From positions 1 to 59,796 of the forward strand of contig NZ_JARVRJ010000018.1 of assembly GCF_030209745.1 (NCBI RefSeq): a DNA stretch of 59,796 nt. The letters run 5' to 3'. The notes below the pieces were generated by a model, which was given only the letters and a program-made list of their open reading frames with translations, made no database searches and was not told the DNA's origin. This DNA comes from Arthrobacter sp. fls2-241-R2A-200 (GTDB taxonomy: Bacteria; Actinomycetota; Actinomycetes; Actinomycetales; Micrococcaceae). The translations under genes were made by a program, and so were the position numbers. Below are positions 8,274-17,083 of this stretch, piece by piece (positions within the stretch are counted from its first letter, which is position 1; each line of letters opens with the position of its first letter).

Positions 8274-8965
8274 GCGCCGTCACCACGCCGAGTGCGCTGG
8301 GTGCGCAGCGTCCCGGGCTCGACCCCGTGGAAGACGCGTTGGCGGCCATGGCTGCGGGCCGGCCCGTCATCGTTGTGGATAACGAAGACCGGGAGAACGA
8401 GGGCGACATCATCTTCGCCGCCGAACATGCCACGCCTGCCCTCATGGGGTGGACAATCCGCTACTCCTCCGGTGTGATCTGCGTCCCGCTGTCAGGCGAC
8501 CGGGCGGACGCCTTGGACCTGCCGCCCATGGTGGCCGTGAACCAGGACGCCAAGGGAACCGCCTACACAGTCTCTTGTGATGCTGCGGACGGCGTGAGCA
8601 CCGGAATTTCGGCCACGGACCGGGCCCTGACGGCGAGGATTCTGGCAGATCCGGACAGCAGTCCTGCATCAATTACCCGTCCCGGGCATATTTTCCCGCT
8701 CCGAGCCGTTAATGGTGGAGTGCGTGAACGTCCAGGACACACGGAAGCTGCCGTGGACTTGTGTCGTCTTGCCGGGCTTGCTCCGGTGGGTGTGATCGCT
8801 GAGTTGGTACATGATGACGGTGAAATGATGCGCTTGGACAGCCTGCGTGCCTTTGCCGCCGAACACGACTGCCCCCTCATCTCCATCGAGGACCTGGTGT
8901 CGTACGTTGAGGCGGTAGAGTCCCAGACGGCACATCTTTCACGGGCAGACGAGGAGAAGCGATGA
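8270..8965 (+). CDS. ribB: 3,4-dihydroxy-2-butanone-4-phosphate synthase (stand-alone)
   Basis: Makes the four-carbon riboflavin precursor from ribulose 5-phosphate. Motifs are DNEDRENEGDI (metal-binding acidic loop), ATFA-like FAAEHATP, and RPGHIFPLRA followed by ERPGHTEAAVDL with the catalytic His. At 231 aa it contains only the RibB domain; the GTP cyclohydrolase II domain that is fused to it in many actinobacteria is the next, separate gene, overlapping by four bases (ATGA). Both halves look intact. Confidence 0.94.
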   Translation: MSAVTTPSALGAQRPGLDPVEDALAAMAAGRPVIVVDNEDRENEGDIIFAAEHATPALMGWTIRYSSGVICVPLSGDRADALDLPPMVAVNQDAKGTAYTVSCDAADGVSTGISATDRALTARILADPDSSPASITRPGHIFPLRAVNGGVRERPGHTEAAVDLCRLAGLAPVGVIAELVHDDGEMMRLDSLRAFAAEHDCPLISIEDLVSYVEAVESQTAHLSRADEEKR

Positions 8966-9666
8966 CCGCAACCACAGCACGCAGCAGCGACCACACGGAC
9001 CCTGCACCCCAGGCCGTAAGCGGCGGGCCCGTCGTTCAGTTGCCCACGGCGTTCGGCAACTTCGTGGCGCAGGCATGGACGGATCATGAGACGGGCCACG
9101 AGCACTTGGCAGTGAGCTCGCCGAATCCGCCCAAGGGTGGCAAAGCCCCCTTGGTAAGGCTGCATTCGGAGTGCCTGACAGGTGATGTCTTCGGCTCCTA
9201 CCGCTGCGACTGCGGCGAGCAATTGGCCTTTGCCTTGGAACTGATCCACGCCGAGGGCGGCACCTTGCTGTACCTCCGCGGGCAGGAAGGGCGGGGCATT
9301 GGCCTCGCCAACAAAATCAAGGCGTACGCGCTGCAGGAGGCCGGCTTCGATACCGTCGAGGCCAACGAGCAACTGGGCCTCCCCGTCGATGCGCGCTCGT
9401 ACACCGCGGCCGCGCAGATCCTTGCGGAGATGGGCCTGCACGAGGTCCGGCTGCTGAGTAACAACCCGGACAAGCAGGACCGCTTGGCCCAAGCCGGGGT
9501 CACGGTTGTGGAGATGGTTCCCACCGAGGTTCCTTCCCGCGAACAGAATTTGCGTTACCTCCAAACCAAGAAGGACCGCATGGACCACCTGCTGACCTTG
9601 GACACCGCTCCGGTCGGCAACGGCAAGGCGCCGGCTGTCCGCCCCTTCGATACCCAACACGACTGA
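8962..9666 (+). CDS. ribA: GTP cyclohydrolase II (stand-alone)
   Basis: First committed step of riboflavin synthesis, opening the GTP ring. The zinc site is complete (Cys71, Cys82, Cys84 in CLTGDVFGSYRCDCGEQ), and GQEGRGIGL and the SNNPDK block are present. The 234-aa protein carries a variable N-terminal extension of about 25 residues before the conserved core. Its start overlaps the ribB stop, consistent with a split or never-fused ribBA pair that is still translationally coupled. Confidence 0.95.
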   Translation: MTATTARSSDHTDPAPQAVSGGPVVQLPTAFGNFVAQAWTDHETGHEHLAVSSPNPPKGGKAPLVRLHSECLTGDVFGSYRCDCGEQLAFALELIHAEGGTLLYLRGQEGRGIGLANKIKAYALQEAGFDTVEANEQLGLPVDARSYTAAAQILAEMGLHEVRLLSNNPDKQDRLAQAGVTVVEMVPTEVPSREQNLRYLQTKKDRMDHLLTLDTAPVGNGKAPAVRPFDTQHD

Positions 9667-9682
9667 ACGGATCCACAACCCA

Positions 9683-10168
9683 ATGAGCGGACACGGCGCG
9701 CCCACTATCGACCTGAGCACCCTCAAGCCGGAGGAAACATCGCAGCTTCGGCTGGCCATCGTGGCGGCAAGCTGGCACACCCAAATCATGGATGGACTGG
9801 TGGACGGCGCCTTGCGCGCGGCGAAGGAGGCCGGCATCGCAGAACCTACGCTGCTGCGGGTTCCGGGCAGCTTCGAGCTCCCTGTCGCCGCCGCACGGCT
9901 GGCCCCGCACTTCGACGCCGTCGTGGCTCTTGGTGTGGTCATCCGCGGCGGAACACCGCATTTTGACTACGTCTGCCAAGCCGCGACGTCGGGCCTTACG
10001 GACGTCAGCGTTCGCACCGGCGTCCCGGTGGGCTTCGGCGTCCTGACGTGCGACGACGAACAGCAGGGCCTGGACCGTGCCGGACTTCCCGGTTCCAAGG
10101 AAGACAAGGGCCATGAGGCTGTGACGGCCGCCCTTGCCACGGCTGTGACCCTGAAGCAATACAGCTAA
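9683..10168 (+). CDS. ribH: 6,7-dimethyl-8-ribityllumazine synthase
   Basis: Condenses the pyrimidine and butanone-phosphate precursors into the lumazine that ribE converts to riboflavin. At 161 aa it has the usual size, with the substrate-binding VPGSFELP, the loop GVVIRGGTPHFDYVC (catalytic His) and the PVGFGVLT block. It lies 16 bases after ribA and is the last gene of the operon, followed directly by a hairpin. Confidence 0.96.
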   Translation: MSGHGAPTIDLSTLKPEETSQLRLAIVAASWHTQIMDGLVDGALRAAKEAGIAEPTLLRVPGSFELPVAAARLAPHFDAVVALGVVIRGGTPHFDYVCQAATSGLTDVSVRTGVPVGFGVLTCDDEQQGLDRAGLPGSKEDKGHEAVTAALATAVTLKQYS

Positions 10169-10212
10169 GACGAAAGGGATGCGGGTGTGTTCTCACTCAC
10201 ATCCCTTTCGTC
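10169..10212 (+). terminator. Hairpin terminator of the rib operon
   Basis: A perfect 13-bp inverted repeat (GACGAAAGGGATG at 10169-10181 and CATCCCTTTCGTC at 10200-10212) starts at the ribH stop codon. There is no long T-run, but stem strength and location at the operon end support termination. Confidence 0.75.
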
Positions 10213-10264
10213 ATGCAGGCCCCCAACACGCGGGCAGCGGCCCGGAGCAAGTAGTCTGGAGGGC

Positions 10265-10528
10265 GTGAAGAATTTCGAGACGCTGTTCGCAGAACTGAGT
10301 GAGAAAGCAGCGACCCGCCCGGCAGGCTCGCGTACTGTGGCCGAACTGGACTCCGGAATCCACGGCATCGGCAAAAAGGTAGTCGAAGAGGCCGCCGAAG
10401 TCTGGATGGCCGCCGAGTACGAATCCGATGAAGCAGCTGCTGAGGAAATTTCCCAGCTCCTCTATCACCTGCAGGTGCTCATGCTCGCCAAGGGCCTCAG
10501 CCTGGAGGACGTTTACAAGCATCTCTAG
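10265..10528 (+). CDS. hisE: Phosphoribosyl-ATP pyrophosphatase
   Basis: Second step of histidine synthesis: hydrolysis of phosphoribosyl-ATP to the AMP form. The 87-aa MazG-like protein has KKVVEEAAEVWMAAEY, the acidic metal-binding helix, and EEISQLLYHLQVLML. I chose GTG at 10265, giving the usual actinobacterial start MKNFETLFAELS; the longer frame upstream runs through the rib terminator. hisG follows, as is usual in actinobacteria. Confidence 0.94.
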   Translation: MKNFETLFAELSEKAATRPAGSRTVAELDSGIHGIGKKVVEEAAEVWMAAEYESDEAAAEEISQLLYHLQVLMLAKGLSLEDVYKHL

Positions 10529-10611
10529 CCACGCCCCTCCGCTCAAAGCATGCGGTGTCTGTTGCGTGGCCAAGGTGCCTGAAACCTCCCCTCCTAAAGA
10601 AAGCCAGTCCA

Positions 10612-11472
10612 ATGCTCCGTGTAGCAGTCCCCAACAAGGGATCCTTGTCAGAAGCAGCCTCCGCCATGCTTTCCGAGGCCGGCTACCGCCAGCGTCGTGA
10701 CTCCCGCGAGCTGGTCATGGTTGATCCTGACAACGATATTGAATTCTTTTTCCTCCGCCCCCGCGATATTGCCGTTTATGTAGGGCAGGGCACGTTGGAC
10801 GTCGGCATCACAGGCAGGGACCTCCTTCTGGATGCCCAGGTGGAAGCCGAAGAGTTGCTTCCGCTGGGCTTCGCTGCCTCGACGTTCCGCTTCGCCGGAC
10901 CCGTGGGTGACTTCACCGCCGTCGAACAGCTTGAAGGCAAGCGGCTGGCCACCAGCTACGACGGCCTCCTGCGCGACTACCTCGGTGAGCGTGGCGTCAA
11001 CGCAACAGTGGTCCGGCTGGACGGTGCTGTGGAATCTTCCGTGCGGCTGGGCGTCGCCGATGCGATCGCCGACGTCGTTGAAACCGGCAACACGCTCAAG
11101 GCCGCGGGCATGGAAATCTTCGGCGAGCCCATCCTCAAATCCGAGGCAGTACTGATTCGCCGCACCGGTTCAGGGGGCGCTGCCAATGGCACCGCCAAGG
11201 AGATCGACATCCTGATCCGCCGCCTGCAGGGTGTGCTGGTGGCACGCCAATACGTCCTGATGGATTACGACATCCGCAAGGACCTCGTTGAAGATGCCGC
11301 CGCACTGACCCCCGGACTTGAATCACCCACCGTTTCGCCGCTGCGCGATTCGGAGTGGGTGGCCGTCCGGTCGATGGTTCCCAAGAGGGAAACCAACCGC
11401 ATCATGGACGAGCTGTACGACCTCGGGGCGCGCGCCATCCTGGTCAGCAGCATCCACGCCTGCCGCATTTGA
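10612..11472 (+). CDS. hisG: ATP phosphoribosyltransferase, long form
   Basis: First and feedback-regulated step of histidine synthesis. The 286-aa product has MLRVAVPNKGSL at the start, the PRPP-binding DAIADVVETGNTLKAAGM, and a C-terminal regulatory domain (about 205-286) including SPTVSPL, typical of the long hexameric form that does not need HisZ. I chose ATG 10612, because only from there does the conserved N terminus begin. Confidence 0.95.
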   Translation: MLRVAVPNKGSLSEAASAMLSEAGYRQRRDSRELVMVDPDNDIEFFFLRPRDIAVYVGQGTLDVGITGRDLLLDAQVEAEELLPLGFAASTFRFAGPVGDFTAVEQLEGKRLATSYDGLLRDYLGERGVNATVVRLDGAVESSVRLGVADAIADVVETGNTLKAAGMEIFGEPILKSEAVLIRRTGSGGAANGTAKEIDILIRRLQGVLVARQYVLMDYDIRKDLVEDAAALTPGLESPTVSPLRDSEWVAVRSMVPKRETNRIMDELYDLGARAILVSSIHACRI

Positions 11473-11531
11473 TCCACTGATCGGATCAGTGCATTGGTCG
11501 AGCAGAGCCCAGCACAATTGAGGAGCAGCAC

Positions 11532-12308
11532 ATGGCTGTAGCCGTACGCGTCATTCCCTGCTTGGATGTCGACGCCGGTCGCGTCGTCAAGGGAGTCAAC
11601 TTCGAAGGGCTGCGCGACGCCGGTGACCCGGTGGAACTGGCCCATCGCTACGATAACGGCGGCGCCGACGAGCTGACGTTCCTGGACGTCACGGCATCCT
11701 CCGGCAACCGCGAAACCACGTTCGACGTCGTCCGCCGCACCGCCGAGGAAGTGTTCATCCCCCTGACCGTGGGCGGAGGTGTTCGTGGCGTGGCGGAGGT
11801 GGACAAACTCTTGCGCTTCGGCGCCGACAAGGCCTCCATCAACACCGCCGCAGTTGCTCGGCCAGGGGTCATCGACGAGATCACCCGGCACTTCGGTTCG
11901 CAGGTGCTGGTGCTCTCCGTGGACGCGCGCCGGACCCGGGCAGGTGACGTCCCGACGTCGTCCGGTTTTGAGGTGACAACACACGGTGGCCGGACCGGTA
12001 CAGGGATTGACGCCATTGAGTGGGCCAAAGAAGCCGCGGATCGGGGAGTGGGGGAGATCCTCCTCAATTCCATCGACGCCGATGGCACCAAGGACGGGTT
12101 CGACCTTGAGCTCATCAAGAAGGTCCGGGCGGCAGTCAACATTCCGATCATCGCCTCGGGCGGGGCTGGCGAGCCGGCCCACTTTCCGCCGGCGGTGCAA
12201 GCAGGGGCCGACGCCGTGCTGGCAGCGTCCGTCTTCCACTTTGGCCCTGACGACATGATCGCCCAGGTCAAGGCCGCGATACGGGCGGCCGGATTCGAAG
12301 TCCGCTAG
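11532..12308 (+). CDS. hisF: Imidazole glycerol phosphate synthase, cyclase subunit
   Basis: With HisH it forms the enzyme that makes imidazole glycerol phosphate and AICAR. The 258-aa TIM barrel begins VRVIPCLDVDAGRVVKGVNF (catalytic Asp in LDVD) and carries ELTFLDVTAS, VGGGVR, NSIDADGTKDGFD (second catalytic Asp) and ASGGAG. A GAGGAG ribosome site lies eight bases before the ATG. It sits 59 bases after hisG; hisH is not in this window. Confidence 0.96.
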   Translation: MAVAVRVIPCLDVDAGRVVKGVNFEGLRDAGDPVELAHRYDNGGADELTFLDVTASSGNRETTFDVVRRTAEEVFIPLTVGGGVRGVAEVDKLLRFGADKASINTAAVARPGVIDEITRHFGSQVLVLSVDARRTRAGDVPTSSGFEVTTHGGRTGTGIDAIEWAKEAADRGVGEILLNSIDADGTKDGFDLELIKKVRAAVNIPIIASGGAGEPAHFPPAVQAGADAVLAASVFHFGPDDMIAQVKAAIRAAGFEVR

Positions 12309-12953
12309 TCAGAGGCCGATGTCAGCGGTTTGCAAAAGCGCGACGGCGTCCGGCTGGCCTTCGAAGGTGACCAGGGCCTGGCCGGTACGCCCGTGGGCGT
12401 GCATCAGCAGTTCCCCGGGTTCGCCGACAATCGCCACGGAAACCGGGGCGCGTTTTGCCACATGACGGGGGCCACTGGGGCGTACAAGCACAATCCCCAA
12501 ATCGACGCCGCGGTAAAGGAAAGCTGCGCGTTTGATCAGGTCGTCCCACAGGGCGTCCGAGTACGCTTCATCCAGCGCCCGAGGAGCCCATCGATCACCT
12601 GCCCGCCGGATGTCCTCGGTGTGCACAAAGTATTCAATGAGGTTGGACGTCTCATCCAACGCCTTGATCTTCATGGGTGACAGGGCAGGGGGGCCGGCCC
12701 GGAACGTCTTGATCAACCGGGCGTAGGCGTCCGGGCTTTCCAGCTTGGCTGCGAGCTTGGACGTTGCCTTTTCCGATGCCTTACCCAAGCGCGGGATCAT
12801 CAGGCCGACGCCGACCGCGATCTTCCGCTCCCGCAGGTACAAGTGTGCGGCGAGGTCCCGCGTGCGCCACCCTGCGCAGAGCGTGGGGGAGTCAGGTCCG
12901 GCCGCCAGCAGGGTTTCAGCCAGTACTTCTCGGGAAGGTTCGACGAAATGCAT
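12309..12953 (-). CDS. TIGR03085 family protein (DinB/MDMPI-type metal-binding fold)
   Basis: The 214-aa protein starts MHFVEPSREVLAETLLAAGP followed by CAGWRTRDLAAHLYLRERK, the conserved opening of the actinobacterial TIGR03085 family. That family resembles the four-helix DinB/maleylpyruvate isomerase N-terminal fold. A second conserved piece is NLIEYFVHTEDIRRA, whose His, with the one in LAAHLYLRE, fits a metal site. The function is not known. It is convergent with hisF (stop to stop with no gap) and divergent from hisI. A GTG at 12971 is an alternative start, but ATG 12953 fits the family. Confidence 0.8.
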   Translation of the reverse strand: MHFVEPSREVLAETLLAAGPDSPTLCAGWRTRDLAAHLYLRERKIAVGVGLMIPRLGKASEKATSKLAAKLESPDAYARLIKTFRAGPPALSPMKIKALDETSNLIEYFVHTEDIRRAGDRWAPRALDEAYSDALWDDLIKRAAFLYRGVDLGIVLVRPSGPRHVAKRAPVSVAIVGEPGELLMHAHGRTGQALVTFEGQPDAVALLQTADIGL

Positions 12954-13042
12954 CACTTGTGAAAGTAGCACGATCCGGGCCCTCTTGCGCAGTGGAACCG
13001 CCGCAGGAAACGGGTCTCGCCGCAGGCACTAGACTTGATCTG

Positions 13043-13459
13043 ATGTCAGAGCAGTCCGCCTCCAGTCCCGCTCCCTCCGTGGAGCTTTCCAGCGACCCCT
13101 CAAGCCCGCTGCCGCGGGAGATTGCACGTGCCTTGAAGCGTGACTCCGCGGGGCTCGTTGCTGCCATTGTCCAGCAGCACGACACCCATGAGGTGTTGAT
13201 GCTCGGTTGGATGGACGATGAGGCGTTGCACCGTACTATGACCACGGGCCGAGTAACTTTTTACTCCCGTTCCCGCCAGGAGTATTGGCGTAAGGGTGAT
13301 ACGTCCGGACACGCGCAGTTCGTCAAGTCTGTGGCCCTCGACTGCGACGGCGATGCCCTCCTGGTCCGGGTGGACCAGGTCGGCGCAGCTTGCCACACCG
13401 GAACCCGCACCTGCTTCGACGGTCGCGATTTCGACGTTGTCACGGGCAATCGCGCCTGA
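13043..13459 (+). CDS. hisI: Phosphoribosyl-AMP cyclohydrolase
   Basis: Third step of histidine synthesis. The 138-aa product has the core motifs VLMLGWMDDEAL, TFYSRSRQEYWRKGDTSGH, DCDGDALLVRVDQ (metal Asp/Cys) and CHTGTRTCF. The N-terminal 25 residues are Ser/Pro-rich and variable. I chose ATG 13043. A TAGACT box at 13030-13035, only 7 bases upstream, would fit a leaderless transcript. hisE is separate upstream, as usual in actinobacteria. Confidence 0.94.
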   Translation: MSEQSASSPAPSVELSSDPSSPLPREIARALKRDSAGLVAAIVQQHDTHEVLMLGWMDDEALHRTMTTGRVTFYSRSRQEYWRKGDTSGHAQFVKSVALDCDGDALLVRVDQVGAACHTGTRTCFDGRDFDVVTGNRA

Positions 13460-13492
13460 GACATTCTTTACCTTCTACTGAAGCAGCACCGC

Positions 13493-13550
13493 AGAACTAA
13501 GGCACCCCACAACTAAGGCGCCCAGAACTAAGGCACCCAGACCAAAGGCG
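13493..13550 (+). repeat. Tandem 15-16 bp repeats before trpE
   Basis: Three near-identical units AGAACTAAGGCACCC (13493-13507, 13509-13523 with two changes, 13524-13538) are followed by a decayed fourth (AGACCAAAGGCG). They fill most of the 100-base gap between hisI and trpE and end 13 bases before the trpE start. No leader peptide with tandem Trp codons was found. They may be a regulator or RNA-binding array, or simple slippage. Confidence 0.8.
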
Positions 13551-13563
13551 GAGAACAATAGCC

Positions 13564-15147
13564 ATGCAGGACCTTGGAATCATCAGCCCGGGCCTGGAAG
13601 AGTTCCGTGAACTCGCCGTCCACAGCCGTGTCATCCCCGTGCGGCTTAAGGTGCTCGCGGACGCAGAGACGCCCATAGGCCTCTACCGGAAGCTGGCCAA
13701 GGGCCAGCCGGGCACGTTTCTGCTGGAGTCCGCCGCCGTGGGCGGTGCATGGTCACGTTACTCCTTCATCGGTGCCAAGTCGCGCGCTACGTTGACCACC
13801 AAGGACGGCCAAGCGCACTGGATCGGGGCGCCTCCCGTTGGTGTGCCGGTGTCCGGGAACCCGGTGGAAGCCGTCCGCGACACGGTTGCTGCCCTGCAAA
13901 CTGACCGCTTTGAGGGACTTCCACCGTTCACCTCGGGCTTGGTTGGCTTCCTGGGGTGGGAAGCTGTTCGGCACTGGGAGCGGCTGACCAGCCCTCCTGA
14001 GGATGACCTGAACCTTCCCGAGATGGCGCTGAACCTTGTCACCGACATGGCAGTTCACGACAACGTGGACGGAACGGTCCTCCTGATCGCCAACGCGATC
14101 AACTTTGACGACAGTTCCGAGCGCGTCGATGAAGCTTGGCACGACGCCGTTGCCCGGGTAAATGCCCTCTTGGACCAGGTCAGTACACCTGTGGCGCAGC
14201 CGGTGTCCGTCCTCCAGGGCACAGCCTTGGACTTCGCATCCAGCGTGCAGGAACGCTGGGATGAGGCCAAGTACTTGGAGGCGATTGATCGGGGCAAGGA
14301 AGCAATCGTCGACGGCGAAGTCTTCCAGGTGGTCATTTCCCGCCGCTTCGAGATGGAGTGCGCGGCTGATCCCCTGGACGTCTATCGGGTGCTGCGCAAC
14401 ACCAATCCGAGCCCTTACATGTACATTTTCAGCTTGGCTGACGCCGAGGGTCGCGAGTACTCGATCGTTGGTTCCTCGCCGGAGGCTTTGGTCACCGTCA
14501 CGGGGGATGAAGTGATCACCCACCCGATTGCGGGGTCACGTCCGCGGGGGAAGACCGTGGAAGCCGATAAGGCCCTGGCCACGGAACTCCTCGAGGACAA
14601 AAAGGAACGTGCCGAGCACTTGATGCTGGTTGACCTGTCCCGTAACGATCTCTCCAAGGTCTGCGTTGCAGGAACTGTTGACGTCACCCAGTTCATGGAG
14701 GTGGAGCGCTTCAGCCACATCATGCACCTGGTTTCAACGGTGGTGGGTGAACTTTCTCCTCAAGCCACGGCTTACGACGTCCTCAAGGCCACATTCCCTG
14801 CAGGGACCCTCTCTGGTGCGCCCAAGCCACGTGCCCTGCGACTGCTCGACGAACTTGAACCACACCGGCGCGGCATTTATGGCGGGGTGGTGGGATACCT
14901 GGACTTCGCCGGCGACATGGACATGGCGATTGCCATCCGTTCCGCGCTGCTTCGCGAAGGGCGCGCCTACGTCCAAGCCGGCGGAGGGATCGTGGCCGAT
15001 TCGCACAAGCCGTCCGAAGCACTGGAGACCGTCAATAAGGCAGCAGCGCCGCTTCGCGCTGTCCATACGGCCAGTTCACTGCGGAACGTTACGGCTGAGC
15101 CCGCCCCTGGCGGCCGTCTGCTCGACGACGGGACCCCCGCGTCATGA
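13564..15147 (+). CDS. trpE: Anthranilate synthase component I
   Basis: Converts chorismate to anthranilate. The 527-aa protein shows the tryptophan feedback site FLLESA (about residue 55), the chorismate-binding domain with NPSPYMYIF, EHLMLVDLSRNDL, TFPAGTLSGAPKPRALRLLDELEPHRRGIYGG, and AGGGIVADS. The full length and intact motifs suggest a functional, feedback-regulated enzyme. The glutamine amidotransferase subunit (trpG) and trpD are not in the window. It overlaps the next gene by four bases. Confidence 0.96.
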   Translation: MQDLGIISPGLEEFRELAVHSRVIPVRLKVLADAETPIGLYRKLAKGQPGTFLLESAAVGGAWSRYSFIGAKSRATLTTKDGQAHWIGAPPVGVPVSGNPVEAVRDTVAALQTDRFEGLPPFTSGLVGFLGWEAVRHWERLTSPPEDDLNLPEMALNLVTDMAVHDNVDGTVLLIANAINFDDSSERVDEAWHDAVARVNALLDQVSTPVAQPVSVLQGTALDFASSVQERWDEAKYLEAIDRGKEAIVDGEVFQVVISRRFEMECAADPLDVYRVLRNTNPSPYMYIFSLADAEGREYSIVGSSPEALVTVTGDEVITHPIAGSRPRGKTVEADKALATELLEDKKERAEHLMLVDLSRNDLSKVCVAGTVDVTQFMEVERFSHIMHLVSTVVGELSPQATAYDVLKATFPAGTLSGAPKPRALRLLDELEPHRRGIYGGVVGYLDFAGDMDMAIAIRSALLREGRAYVQAGGGIVADSHKPSEALETVNKAAAPLRAVHTASSLRNVTAEPAPGGRLLDDGTPAS

Positions 15148-15752
15148 AGCCCACGGCAACAGTCACTTCACGTAGCACCAAGGCTCCGCGTTGGGCCCGG
15201 AAATCGATGCTGGTGCTGGCCATCACCGTCCTTGCCATTGCAGTCTTCGGGGCCAGTACCCAGACATGGATCGAGGTCCAACTGGATCCGGCAGGTGCCT
15301 CCAGCAGCGCGCTCCACGTACAGGGCAATAAGGCAGCAACCGCGGTGACCGCACTGGCACTCGTGGCGTTGGCCGGGGGTTTGGCAGCTTCCATCGCCGG
15401 TAGGGTGGCCCGTTGGATCATCGCGGCGCTGATCACCCTTTCCGCCGTCGGGATTGTTGCAGCGGTGATCTCCGTCCTGGTGAACCCGTTAGGCGCGGCC
15501 CAGGGCTCCATCGCCGGGGCAACCGGGGTATCCGGCGGCCAGGCCAACGTGGCGCCGACGGCGTACCCCGTCATCGCGTTGGTGGCCGGCGTCCTCTTGG
15601 CGATCATCGCCGTCGTGCTTCCGCTGGCGGGCCGCTACTGGAAGTCCCGGACAAAATACGACGCCGGTCCCGCGGGTGCCGGGCCGACAAGCGGACCAGT
15701 GGATGAGATCGACAGTTGGGACCGCCTCTCCCGCGGCGAAGACCCCACCTAA
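15144..15752 (+). CDS. TIGR02234 family Trp-operon membrane protein
   Basis: A 202-aa protein with about four membrane segments (near residues 18-40, 60-85, 88-112 and 140-165). Its place between trpE and trpC and its pattern match the actinobacterial trp-region membrane protein family TIGR02234 (PF09534). The role is unknown; a transport or membrane-organising role near tryptophan synthesis has only been guessed from its location. The start overlaps trpE by four bases; the tail is hydrophilic. Confidence 0.85.
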   Translation: MKPTATVTSRSTKAPRWARKSMLVLAITVLAIAVFGASTQTWIEVQLDPAGASSSALHVQGNKAATAVTALALVALAGGLAASIAGRVARWIIAALITLSAVGIVAAVISVLVNPLGAAQGSIAGATGVSGGQANVAPTAYPVIALVAGVLLAIIAVVLPLAGRYWKSRTKYDAGPAGAGPTSGPVDEIDSWDRLSRGEDPT

Positions 15753-15871
15753 AGCGTCATGAGGGCCCAGGGCACGCCAAGTAAAACAACAGGCACGGCA
15801 CTTGGTGAATGTCCCAGCCGCCCTCAAAAAATGGCAGAATGTAAGCAGTATTCATCCTGAGGAGATTTCAC

Positions 15872-16144
15872 ATGAGCAAAACCACAGTGTCCGATCACCA
15901 AGCCGCTTCAGCGATGGCCAGCCACAGCGATGCCATCGGTCACGGCAACAGCCCGGCAGCGTGGACGTGCGTCATCGTGATGCTGGTTGGCGCCCTCATT
16001 TCCTCCATCGCTTTCGTCATTGCCAGCACCCCGATCTTCATCGGCGGCGTAGTGGTACTGGTCATCGGCCTCATCGTAGGTTGGGTCATGCGCAAGGCGG
16101 GCTACGGAGTGGGCGGCAGCAAGCTGCAGAACAACGGCCACTGA
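15872..16144 (+). CDS. Small two-segment membrane protein in the trp operon
   Basis: A 90-aa protein with a His/Ser-rich hydrophilic start containing HSDAIGHGNSPAAWT, two membrane helices (about 31-51 and 54-74), and a short basic GWVMRKAGYG turn. A GAGGAG ribosome site lies nine bases before the ATG. Similar small proteins, which I recall under DUF6704, sit between trpE and trpC in related actinobacteria. Function unknown; spacing to trpC is two bases, so the two are probably coupled. Confidence 0.8.
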   Translation: MSKTTVSDHQAASAMASHSDAIGHGNSPAAWTCVIVMLVGALISSIAFVIASTPIFIGGVVVLVIGLIVGWVMRKAGYGVGGSKLQNNGH

Positions 16145-16146
16145 CG

Positions 16147-16965
16147 GTGACCGTTCTTGACGACATCATCGTTGGCGTCAAGGAGGACATGGCGGCACGC
16201 CGCGGCCTCGTCTCCCTTGCCGAGCTGAAGGATAGGGCAGCCGCTGCGCTTCCGGCCCGGGATGCCTGGGCCGCGTTGGGCGGTCCCGATGCCAGCCGCA
16301 CCGATCTCAAGGTCATCGCAGAGATCAAGCGTCGCAGCCCCTCCAAGGGCGAACTCGCCTCCATCGCGGACCCCGCTTCGCTGGCGGTGCAGTATTCCGA
16401 CGGCGGTGCCTCCGTGATCAGTGTCCTCACGGAACAGCGCCGGTTCGGCGGATCCCTTGCGGACTTCGATTCGGTGCGCGCCGCCGTCGAGACGCCCCTG
16501 CTGCGCAAGGACTTCACGGTAGACGAGTACCAGATCTGGGAAGCCCGCGCACACGGCGCTGACCTGATCCTCCTCATTGTCGCGGCTCTTTCTGATGCCC
16601 AGCTCGCGGAGTTCAGCGCACTCAGCCGCCACTTGGGCATGAATGTCCTGGTGGAGACGCACACTGAGGACGAGATCGAGCGTGCCGTGGCGGCGCAAGC
16701 CAGGATAATCGGCGTCAACGTCCGCAACCTCAAGACGCTCGACGTCGACCGTTCCGTTTTCGGATCGCTGGCCGGGTTGATTCCGGCTGAGGCAGTCGTG
16801 GTGGCAGAGTCCGGAGTCCGTGGTGCAAGCGATGTTGCGGACTACGCAGCCAAGGGGGCCAACGCCATCCTGGTAGGGGAAGCCCTTGTGAGCGATTCAA
16901 CGCCTCAGGAACGCATCGCCGAGTTTAAGGCCGCGGGAGCCGCGGCCATCGCCGTCAGGAGCTGA
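16147..16965 (+). CDS. trpC: Indole-3-glycerol phosphate synthase
   Basis: Closes the indole ring in tryptophan synthesis. The 272-aa TIM barrel has KVIAEIKRRSPSKG (catalytic Lys and substrate phosphate), LLRKDFTVDEYQ, NVRNLKTLDVD and VAESGVRG. It starts at GTG 16147; the open frame extends much further upstream but there overlaps the membrane protein gene and lacks family similarity. It is a stand-alone TrpC with no TrpF fusion, as usual in actinobacteria. Confidence 0.95.
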   Translation: MTVLDDIIVGVKEDMAARRGLVSLAELKDRAAAALPARDAWAALGGPDASRTDLKVIAEIKRRSPSKGELASIADPASLAVQYSDGGASVISVLTEQRRFGGSLADFDSVRAAVETPLLRKDFTVDEYQIWEARAHGADLILLIVAALSDAQLAEFSALSRHLGMNVLVETHTEDEIERAVAAQARIIGVNVRNLKTLDVDRSVFGSLAGLIPAEAVVVAESGVRGASDVADYAAKGANAILVGEALVSDSTPQERIAEFKAAGAAAIAVRS

Positions 16966-17083
16966 CTGGCAAGACTGGGCTGGAATACCGCGGTGGCGCA
17001 TTCACTGACGTGGCCGCCGACTCGTGGAACACCAAGCTTGTGGAAATACCCGATGAACTAACGTGAACAGGACGGTGAGACCG

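Noticed and set aside
13460..13563. Trp leader-peptide attenuator before trpE
   Set aside because: No short frame with adjacent Trp codons and no alternative hairpins were found; only the tandem repeats are seen.
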